Positions 6,645 through 11,995 of a stretch of DNA of 11,995 nucleotides are shown here, in pieces. The DNA is from Bacillota bacterium (GTDB lineage: Bacteria > Bacillota > Clostridia > Peptostreptococcales > Anaerovoracaceae). The notes beneath the pieces were generated by a model. That model was not told the DNA's origin. It ran no database searches and saw only the letters and a list, made by a program, of their open reading frames with translations. Position numbers and translations under genes: made by a program. Every line of letters starts with the position of its first letter. Positions within the stretch are counted from its first letter, which is position 1. The stretch spans positions 1-11,995 of the forward strand of contig JAGATO010000071.1 in NCBI GenBank assembly GCA_017621195.1, written 5' to 3'.

Positions 6645-6740
6645 GCTGAGCGGACGGGAAGGAACAGTAGTCGCCCTGCTGTTTCCCCACCCCGGCTGCA
6701 GAAAAAGGAAGCCCGGATTCGTCCGAGCCTTTTTCTTTTT
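6645..6740 (+). ncRNA. Candidate small RNA with two hairpins and terminator
   Basis: An extended -10-like TGTATATAT (6636-6644) would start a transcript near 6650. The first hairpin pairs GGAA-CAGTAG (6661-6670) with CTGCTG-T-TTCC (6676-6686) around the loop TCGCC, with one bulged T. The second is a terminator-like hairpin with T run. No coding region follows on the plus strand, so this is not an obvious leader. It matches no RNA family I recognise (not SRP RNA, 6S, or a known riboswitch). The -35 region is poor. Treat as a prediction from structure only. Confidence 0.3.
6702..6740. terminator. Terminator-like hairpin with TTCG loop
   Basis: AAAAAGG (6702-6708) pairs with CCTTTTT (6728-6734), and CGGA (6714-6717) with TCCG (6722-6725) around the loop TTCG, with an internal loop between. 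Runs of T follow on the plus strand (TTTTTCTTTTTT). On the minus strand CTTCCTTTTTC follows the inner stem, so it could act both ways. Confidence 0.6.
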
Positions 6741-6818
6741 TGTAAAAAGAGAAAAGCTCTTAATTTAAGAAAGTATAGAAACAATAGGAAATGCGGAAAA
6801 ATATCAAAATATCCGTAA

Positions 6819-6880
6819 AAATTCGAGAAATATATAAAAGTAACATTGTTACAAAAATATTTATCTCAATGCTCGAATTT
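6819..6880. repeat. Nested inverted repeat around a 13-base palindrome
   Basis: Outer arms AAATTCGAG (6819-6827) and CTCGAATTT (6872-6880) are perfect nine-base complements. Inside them lies GTAACA-T-TGTTAC (6840-6852), flanked by AAATAT/ATATTT-like sequence. The centre could be a protein binding site. On the minus strand the outer arm is followed by TTTTT, so the structure could also terminate racemase transcription. A further pair, ATCTCAAT (6863-6870) and ATTGAGAT (6925-6932), overlaps it. Confidence 0.45.
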
Positions 6881-6963
6881 GATGATTTTAAGATATTTCT
6901 CCACATCATAAGTCTTTTAGGATGATTGAGATGATCGAATATCGATTTGCTCCCATCTTCCTC

Positions 6964-7659
6964 CTATCTCACCCGGGCGCCGGCTTCCACGATGCTCTTT
7001 TTGGACAGCACCAGAAGAGGATCGACAAACCGTTCGTCGAAGTGATAGTAGTCGGTGGCGGCAGACAGCTCCGTGCAGCCCAGGATGAAGATCTCTGCGC
7101 CCATGGCCTGCATTTCCTCCGCAGCAGCCATCAGACCGTCGATGCCGATGTCAAGATTGTTTTTCTTGATTCCATCGTAGATGAACTCCATGACCTTCGC
7201 CTGATTCTGCACCGGCTTGACCACGTTCATTCCGGCATTCTTCAGGTACGTATCGTAGATTCCGGACTGGATCGTACCGTCGGTGGCCAGCAGGCCCACG
7301 GTCTTTCCGGGACCGAAGGTTTCTTTGATGTAGTCCACGGTGGCGTTGAGCATGTTCAGAATGGGAACGGGAGAGACGGCGCACAGTCTGTCGTAGAAGA
7401 AGTGGGCCGTGTTGCAGGGCATGATCAGAAAATCGGCGCCGCACTGGGTCAGGCGCTGGATGGATTTGGTCATTTCGGGAACGGGATCGGCGCCGTCAGC
7501 GATGATGTTTCTGGTGCGATCGGGAATGGCGGTGTTGCTGTCGATGACGATGTGGATCTGTTCCTGATCGCAGTCAGCAGCCGTATTGACAGTGATCTTC
7601 TTATACAGGTCGGCGGTGGCAAGAGGGCCCATGCCGCCGATGATACCGATGGTTTTCAT
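6964..7659 (-). CDS. Aspartate/glutamate racemase family protein
   Basis: The 231-residue protein belongs to the cofactor-independent Asp/Glu racemase family, which moves the alpha proton between two cysteines. Both are present: C82 in PCNTAH (81-86) and C195 in GCTEL (194-198). The N-terminus MKTIGIIGGMGPLATADLY (1-19) is the hallmark of the aspartate racemase/RacX branch rather than of MurI. A second nucleotide-fold half begins near VGLLATDGTIQSG (121-133). The ATG at 7659-7657 is preferred to an in-frame TTG nine bases earlier, because the AAAGGA site would sit almost on the TTG. Substrate could be aspartate, glutamate or another amino acid. It is divergent from an M15 DD-carboxypeptidase gene, which hints at D-amino acids for the cell wall, but this is inference. 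Confidence 0.93.
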   Translation of the reverse strand: MKTIGIIGGMGPLATADLYKKITVNTAADCDQEQIHIVIDSNTAIPDRTRNIIADGADPVPEMTKSIQRLTQCGADFLIMPCNTAHFFYDRLCAVSPVPILNMLNATVDYIKETFGPGKTVGLLATDGTIQSGIYDTYLKNAGMNVVKPVQNQAKVMEFIYDGIKKNNLDIGIDGLMAAAEEMQAMGAEIFILGCTELSAATDYYHFDERFVDPLLVLSKKSIVEAGARVR

Positions 7660-7722
7660 GGTGAACAATTCCTTTCTTTTTCACAAAATAACCGATCCTG
7701 TCAGAATTCGGTTTCGATTTTT

Positions 7723-7751
7723 ATTGTACATCAATCGGGCGCGGTGTTCAA
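7723..7751 (-). promoter_or_regulatory. Predicted racemase promoter
   Basis: On the minus strand TTGAAC (7751-7746), 17 bases, and TACAAT (7728-7723) lie about 64 bases before the ATG. The -35 box overlaps the hairpin at 7738-7788, so the two assignments compete or interact. Confidence 0.55.
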
Positions 7752-7793
7752 CCGGAGAGGCGTTGAAAAAAATCGGGAAAACCGCGCCTTTTT
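7738..7793 (+). terminator. Terminator-like two-stem structure in a divergent spacer
   Basis: GGCGCGGT (7738-7745) and ACCGCGCC (7781-7788) are perfect eight-base arms, directly followed by TTTTT. Between them TTCAAC (7747-7752) and GTTGAA (7762-7767) form an inner stem. The T run is on the plus strand only. No plus-strand gene lies upstream within reach, so the transcript it would stop is unknown. It may insulate the carboxypeptidase-guaB operon, whose promoter begins three bases later, or belong to a leader RNA. Confidence 0.5.
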
Positions 7794-7795
7794 CC

Positions 7796-7824
7796 TTGAA
7801 TCGGGATGAAATTTATCGTACAAT
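7796..7824 (+). promoter_or_regulatory. Predicted promoter of the carboxypeptidase-guaB operon
   Basis: TTGAAT (7796-7801), 17 bases, and TACAAT (7819-7824). A second TATAAT-like sequence follows a few bases later. It should drive the M15 peptidase gene, and guaB behind it. Confidence 0.65.
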
Positions 7825-7899
7825 ATAATATAATTTTCGTTACGCGTGAGAGCGCGCAGCGAGCTCAAAAGGTGGGAGGAAGGAGAACAGGGAATTCCC

Positions 7900-8643
7900 A
7901 TGAAAGGTGATCGAATGACAATTGTGGCATTGATGCTTTCCGTGGCGCTGGCGGCCTTGCCGCTGGGGGCCTGCGGTCAGCAAAACGACAACCCGGAAAT
8001 CGGCGGCGAAGCCAGCCAGCCGATTGCCGATACGGAAGAACCGGTTGATCCGTCGGGGAAACCGGCCATCGACTACGATGATCCCTATCTGATGCTGGTG
8101 AATAAGACTCATCCGGTGGACGAAAACTATAAGCCGGAAGGCTTGAAAGATATCAAGTACTTCGCTTCGGACCGGGATCCGTCCACACGCTACATGGTGG
8201 GAGATGCGGCTGACAAGTTCCACGAGCTGGTGGAGGCTGCTGCGGAGGACGGTTACACCATCGTCATGACGACGGCCTATCGGTCCTACGGGTTCCAGAC
8301 GATCCTCTGGAACAATTACGTGGCGAAACACGGCGAGGAGAAGGCCAATACCTTCAGCGCACGACCGGGACAGAGCGAACATCAGACGGGGCTCTGCACC
8401 GATGTTTCTTCGCCCAGCGTCAATTACCAGTTGACCACCAAGTACGGAGAAACGCCCGAGGGCATGTGGCTGGCGGAACACGCCCACGAGTATGGCTTTA
8501 TCATCCGCTATCTCAAGGGAAAAGAGGATATAACGGGGTATCAGTATGAGCCGTGGCACATCCGCTACGTGGGTGTGGAGGCGGCCAGCTATATTTATCA
8601 GGAACAAATTACATTGGAAGAATATCTGGACATTCTGGATTAG
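7900..8643 (+). CDS. D-alanyl-D-alanine carboxypeptidase, M15B/VanY type, lipoprotein
   Basis: The 247-residue protein is a predicted membrane-anchored zinc peptidase that trims the terminal D-Ala of peptidoglycan stem peptides outside the cell. A hydrophobic signal segment (7-21) ends in the lipobox LGAC, with C25 as the lipidated cysteine. An acidic, Ser/Gly/Pro-rich linker follows (28-55). The catalytic domain has TTAYRSYGFQ (124-133), the zinc ligands H161 (SEHQTG) and D168 (CTDVSS), and EPWHIRYVG (217-225) with the catalytic E217 and third ligand H220. The ATG at 7900 gives a charged n-region (MKGDR). The frame is open back to a GTG at 7846, and an ATG at 7915 is also possible. It has its own promoter and lies 36 bases upstream of guaB. 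Vancomycin resistance should not be inferred, since no vanA/H/X partners are present. Confidence 0.93.
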   Translation: MKGDRMTIVALMLSVALAALPLGACGQQNDNPEIGGEASQPIADTEEPVDPSGKPAIDYDDPYLMLVNKTHPVDENYKPEGLKDIKYFASDRDPSTRYMVGDAADKFHELVEAAAEDGYTIVMTTAYRSYGFQTILWNNYVAKHGEEKANTFSARPGQSEHQTGLCTDVSSPSVNYQLTTKYGETPEGMWLAEHAHEYGFIIRYLKGKEDITGYQYEPWHIRYVGVEAASYIYQEQITLEEYLDILD

Positions 8644-8679
8644 TGGACAAAGGATGTAAATAATCAAGGAGGAAAACAA

Positions 8680-10185
8680 ATGGCATTTTATTTCACAGAA
8701 CCGTCGCGCACCTTTAGCGAATACCTGCTGGTTCCCGGCTATTCCAGCTCGGAATGCCGTCCGGAGAACGTCAGCCTGAAGACGCCGGTCACCAAGTTTA
8801 AAGTCGGCGAAAAGCCGGCCATCGAAATGAACATTCCCATGGTTTCCGCCATCATGCAGGCGGTTTCCGGAGAGAAGATGGCGGTGGCCCTGGCACGGGA
8901 AGGCGGTATTTCGTTTATCTACGGTTCCCAGTCCATCGAAGAGGAAGCGGCCATGGTCAGAAGAGTCAAGGCGACCAAGGCGGGTTTCGTACGGTCCGAC
9001 TCTAACATCCGCCCCGACCAGACGCTGGCCGATGTTCTGGAGATGAAAGAAAAGAGCGGTCACTCCACGGTTGCCGTCACCGATGACGGTACGGCGGAAG
9101 GTAAGCTGGTCGGTCTGGTAACCAGCCGCGACTACCGCGTTTCCAGAATGTCTCTGGATACCAAGGTCAGCGAGTTCATGACGCCCAGAGAAAAGCTGAT
9201 CTATGCAGAGGAAGGCGTGACCCTGTCCGAAGCCAACGACATCATCTGGGATCACAAGCTGAATGCCCTGCCCATCATCGCCAAGGATGGACGGCTGGCA
9301 TATTTCGTATTCCGCAAGGACTACGATTCTCACAAGAACAATCCGCTGGAGCTGCTGGATGCGCAGAAGCGCTACATCGTAGGCGCCGGTATCAATACCC
9401 GCGACTACAAGGAGCGGGTTCCCGCGCTGGTGGACGCCGGTGTAGACGTGCTGTGTCTGGATTCCTCCGAGGGCTTCTCCGAGTGGCAGAAGCTGGCCAT
9501 CGACTGGATCCGTCAGGAATACGGTGACACCGTCAAGGTAGGTGCTGGAAACGTCGTGGATAAGGAAGGCTTCGACTTCCTGGCAGACTGCGGCGCCGAC
9601 TTCATCAAGATCGGTATCGGCGGCGGTTCCATCTGCATCACTCGCGAACAGAAGGGTATCGGCCGCGGCCAGGCTACGGCTGTCATCGAGGTGGCAAAGG
9701 CCAGAGACGAGTATCTGAAGAAGACTGGAATCTACATTCCTATCTGTTCTGACGGCGGCATCGTTCACGACTATCACATGACCCTGGCGCTGGCCATGGG
9801 TGCCGACTTCCTGATGCTGGGCCGTTACTTCGCCAGATTCGACGAGAGCCCCACAGCAAAGCTGAAGATCAACAACAATTACGTGAAAGAATACTGGGGC
9901 GAAGGTTCCAACCGAGCCAGAAACTGGCAGAGATACGATCTGGGCGGTAAGGGAAAGCTGTCCTTTGAAGAGGGCGTGGATTCCTACGTTCCTTACGCCG
10001 GAAGCCTGAAGGATAACGTTCACGCTTCTCTGGCCAAGGTTCGCTCCACCATGTGCAACTGCGGCGCGCTGACCATTGCGGAGTTGCAGCAGAAGGCCAA
10101 GCTGACGCTGGTTTCCGCGACCAGTATCGTGGAGGGCGGAGCTCACGACGTTCAGCTGAGAGATTCCTCCAATTCCGGAAGATAA
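8680..10185 (+). CDS. guaB: IMP dehydrogenase
   Basis: GuaB oxidises IMP to XMP with NAD+, the first committed step to GMP, in the cytoplasm. The 501-residue protein has the TIM barrel with an inserted pair of CBS domains (about 103-215, with FMTPREKLI at 166-174). The catalytic loop is GGGSICITREQKGIGRG (314-330) with nucleophile C319. D261 sits in the NAD/IMP region and CSDGGI at 356-361. The mobile flap holds R418 and Y419 in NWQRYDLGG. The C-terminus has MCNCGALTIAELQ. The catalytic loop differs from the common bacterial GPGSICTTR form; the whole sequence is much closer to the divergent branch that includes the Tritrichomonas foetus enzyme, as far as I recall it. The ATG follows AAGGAGGAAAACAA, a strong site. 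It is probably co-transcribed with the preceding peptidase gene. I see no purine riboswitch in front of it. Confidence 0.97.
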   Translation: MAFYFTEPSRTFSEYLLVPGYSSSECRPENVSLKTPVTKFKVGEKPAIEMNIPMVSAIMQAVSGEKMAVALAREGGISFIYGSQSIEEEAAMVRRVKATKAGFVRSDSNIRPDQTLADVLEMKEKSGHSTVAVTDDGTAEGKLVGLVTSRDYRVSRMSLDTKVSEFMTPREKLIYAEEGVTLSEANDIIWDHKLNALPIIAKDGRLAYFVFRKDYDSHKNNPLELLDAQKRYIVGAGINTRDYKERVPALVDAGVDVLCLDSSEGFSEWQKLAIDWIRQEYGDTVKVGAGNVVDKEGFDFLADCGADFIKIGIGGGSICITREQKGIGRGQATAVIEVAKARDEYLKKTGIYIPICSDGGIVHDYHMTLALAMGADFLMLGRYFARFDESPTAKLKINNNYVKEYWGEGSNRARNWQRYDLGGKGKLSFEEGVDSYVPYAGSLKDNVHASLAKVRSTMCNCGALTIAELQQKAKLTLVSATSIVEGGAHDVQLRDSSNSGR

Positions 10186-10290
10186 GAAGGAAAGAAGTTA
10201 TACTGAGACAACCTACAGCAGCAGGCAGCGCCGGCGCAGAGATGGCTGCGGTTGACATATTGAGAAATGACATTGATAAGGAGAGGTGCT

Positions 10291-11860
10291 ATGGATTTTC
10301 AGGGAATTTTAGTGGTCGATTTCGGCGGCCAGTACAATCAGTTGATTGCGAGACGCGTCAGAGAGACCAATGTATACTGCGAGATCGTCCCCTACACGAA
10401 GTGCCTGGACGCGATGAGAGAAAAGAAGCCTCAGGGCGTGATCTTCACCGGCGGTCCCAGCAGCGTTTATGAAGAGGGGGGCGCCTCAGCTTCCACGCGA
10501 GGTGTTCGAGATGGGAATCCCCATTCTGGGGATCTGCTACGGCGGTCAGCTGATGGCCCACGTGTTGGGCGGAAAGGTGACCAGCCCCGACTTTAAGGAG
10601 TACGGCCGGGTCCACCTGCTTGCCGGTTCTCAGAAGAGCACAGTTTCGGCCCATTTCAGTACGCTGTTTGACGGCATTGCCGCGGATACCATGTGCTGGA
10701 TGAGCCACACGGATTACATCGAAGAGGTTCCGGAGGACTTTGTGGTCACGTCCTACACGGCCAACTGTCCGACGGCATCCATGGAAGATACCAAGCGGAA
10801 GCTGTATGCGGTGCAGTTTCATCCGGAGGTGCATCACACGCCCTTCGGTCAGAAGCTGTTGAAGAATTTCGTGTTTAAGATCTGCGGCTGCGAGCCCAAC
10901 TGGCTGATGTCAGACTTCGCTCAGACGAAGGTGAAGGAGATCCGCGAGAAGGTGGGCGACCGGAAGGTGCTGTGCGCTCTGTCCGGCGGCGTGGATTCTT
11001 CTGTTGCTGCGGTTCTGGTTCACAGGGCCATCGGCGACAATCTGACCTGCATTTTCGTGGATCACGGCCTTCTGCGCAAGGACGAGGGCGACCAGGTGAT
11101 GGAGGTCTACGGAAAGCAGTTCAACATGCGCATCAAGCGGGTCAATGCTCAGGAGCGTTTCTTAGGGAAGCTGAAGGGCGTCACCGATCCGGAGACGAAG
11201 AGAAAGATCATCGGTGCGGAATTCATCAATGTGTTCGATGAAGAAGCGGCCAAGTTATACCAGGAGGAGGGCGGTATCGACTTCCTGTTACAGGGAACGA
11301 TCTATCCCGACGTGGTGGAAAGCGGCACGGGCCAGGCGGCTGTGATCAAGAGCCACCACAACGTGGGCGGCCTTCCGGAACACATGAAGATGGAGCTGTT
11401 GGAGCCTCTGCGGACGCTGTTCAAGGACGAAGTCCGCGCCGTAGGTGAAGAACTGGGTATCGCCAGCGAACTGGTATGGCGCCAGCCCTTCCCCGGTCCC
11501 GGTCTGGCCATCCGTTGCCTCGGTGAGGTCACCGAGGAGAAGCTGCGGATCATCCGCGATTCCGATGCGATCCTCCGGGAGGAGATCGCCAAGGCCGGTC
11601 TGAACAAGTCCATCTGGCAGTATTTCACCGTCCTTCCCAACATCCGTTCCGTGGGCGTTATGGGCGACTTCCGTACCTACGATCACACCGTAGGAATTCG
11701 CGCCGTCACCTCCGTGGACGGCATGACCTCCGACTGGGCACGGATCCCCTACGACGTTCTGGAAGTGGTCTCCAACCGCATCGTTAACGAAGTGAAGGGA
11801 GTCAACCGCATCGTGTACGACATCACCAGTAAACCGCCTTCAACGATTGAGTGGGAATAA
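10291..11860 (+). pseudogene. guaA: GMP synthase (glutamine-hydrolysing), interrupted by a one-base frameshift
   Basis: GuaA aminates XMP to GMP with glutamine and ATP. Frame one runs from the ATG at 10291 (after AAGGAGAGG) through DFGGQYNQLIARRV and FTGGPSSVYEEG. The sequence then continues in another frame as GAPQLPREVFEMGIPILG to the stop at 11858-11860. The break is in a run of six G (10476-10481); five G would restore one 522-residue protein, normal for the family. On the repaired product the glutaminase triad is C82 (GICYGG), H177 and E179 (FHPEV). The ATP pyrophosphatase loop is SGGVDSS (231-237). The C-terminal dimerisation domain has PFPGPGLAIRCLGE and ends KPPSTIEWE. All catalytic residues are intact on both sides, so a sequencing error or a very recent mutation is likeliest. 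As written, translation from 10291 would stop after about 100 residues. It follows guaB by 105 bases. Confidence 0.93.
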
Positions 11861-11876
11861 ATTCATCCAAAAAGAG

Positions 11877-11905
11877 AAAGCTCGCAGAAATGACTGCGGG
11901 CTTTT
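11877..11905 (+). terminator. guaA intrinsic terminator
   Basis: AAAGCTCGCAG (11877-11887) pairs with CTGCGGGCTTT (11894-11904) around AAATGA, with one G-T pair, followed by TTTGTTTC. It begins 16 bases after the guaA stop. The final 90 bases to the window edge show no gene. Confidence 0.88.
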
Positions 11906-11995
11906 GTTTCTCATTTCGAATAACGCTCCTGGGGTCATTATATCATCTTTCCTGGCATCTGTGATAGAAGTTCATCAACGCAAACGAGAAGAATC

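Larger units (their letters stand above)
6345..6963. other. 619-base AT-rich intergenic gap with multiple inverted repeats
   Basis: No credible protein gene lies between the Lrp-type gene and the racemase gene. The sequence is much richer in A+T than its flanks. It holds the lrp leader and promoter, a candidate operator (6400-6415), two hairpins upstream of that promoter (6484-6502 and 6533-6578), a candidate small RNA with terminator (about 6645-6740), and a nested palindrome (6819-6880). Two open frames (6323-6589 and 6570-6818) have no recognisable domain and unlikely composition. Confidence 0.7.

Noticed and set aside
6323..6818. Two plus-strand frames of 88 and 82 residues in the AT-rich gap
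   Set aside because: No ribosome binding site of note and no recognisable domain. One overlaps the lrp start and the other runs through a hairpin and terminator.
6922..7809. A 295-residue plus-strand open frame over the racemase gene
   Set aside because: It is the antisense of the racemase coding region, which has clear catalytic motifs on the minus strand. Composition is that of a shadow frame.
7900..8643. VanY-type vancomycin resistance
   Set aside because: The fold and zinc ligands fit M15B peptidases in general, but no other van genes or VanRS regulators are present. A housekeeping DD-carboxypeptidase is the simpler reading.
8644..8679. Purine riboswitch or other leader control directly before guaB
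   Set aside because: Only 36 bases separate the peptidase stop from guaB, and they hold little beyond a ribosome binding site.
7840..10146. A 768-residue open frame on the minus strand opposite the M15 peptidase and guaB genes
   Set aside because: It is antisense to two certain genes, shows no domain, and is rich in His, Arg, Gln and Val as expected from reading biased codons backwards.
10252..10280. TTGACA, 17 bases, GATAAG just before guaA as a promoter
   Set aside because: Transcription would start at about 10287, after the ribosome binding site, so guaA could not be translated efficiently from it. The -10 is poor.
11937..11942. Minus-strand TATAAT near the right edge as a promoter reading toward guaA
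   Set aside because: The -35 region at the right distance (ATCACA) lacks the TTG core, and there is no gene for it to drive on that strand.

Overview
The window looks like chromosome of an anaerobic member of the Clostridia (Bacillota), with genes of moderate G+C. The evidence is an NADH/NAD+-sensing Rex repressor, a 56-residue clostridial-type 2[4Fe-4S] ferredoxin, a groESL operon behind a perfect CIRCE operator, and strong GGAGG-type ribosome binding sites with sigma-A style promoters. Family placement is only a guess. From memory, abc-f, rex, groES-groEL and guaB-guaA also lie near each other in other Clostridia, so the backbone here is probably conserved. There is no phage, transposon, CRISPR array, rRNA or tRNA that I can recognise.

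Layout. 1-626 (minus): 5' part of an ABC-F ATPase gene running off the left edge. 836-1471 (plus): rex, divergent from it, with a Rex-operator-like palindrome in the shared spacer. 1567-1737 (minus): ferredoxin, converging on rex across a bidirectional terminator. 1883-2707 (plus): a P-loop NTPase fused to an Asp23/Gls24-like domain. 2762-4895 (plus): promoter, CIRCE, groES, groEL, terminator. 4909-5910 (plus): an EamA-family transporter with its own promoter and terminator. 5916-6344 (minus): an Lrp/AsnC regulator. 6345-6963: a 619-base AT-rich gap with no convincing gene but several hairpins, including a candidate small RNA. 6964-7659 (minus): an Asp/Glu racemase-family protein. 7900-11860 (plus): a lipoprotein M15/VanY-type DD-carboxypeptidase, then guaB and guaA.

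How the genes fit together. Rex and ferredoxin belong to redox control and electron transfer. GroES/GroEL fold proteins and are predicted to be under HrcA control through CIRCE. GuaB (IMP to XMP) and GuaA (XMP to GMP) are consecutive steps of guanine nucleotide synthesis. GuaB starts only 36 bases after the carboxypeptidase gene and is probably co-transcribed with it. The racemase and the carboxypeptidase, divergently arranged, may both touch D-amino acid or cell wall metabolism.

Most notable points: (1) the IMP dehydrogenase closely resembles the enzyme of the protozoan Tritrichomonas foetus as I remember it, down to the residue numbers of the catalytic Cys, Arg and Tyr; (2) guaA is broken by a one-base frameshift in a run of six G; (3) an 11/14 match to the Rex operator lies next to rex, and a weaker match sits over the ferredoxin transcription start; (4) the P-loop/Asp23 fusion is poorly characterised; (5) the 6345-6963 gap and the 7660-7899 spacer hold unexplained RNA-like structures. 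I see no clearly new multi-gene system.
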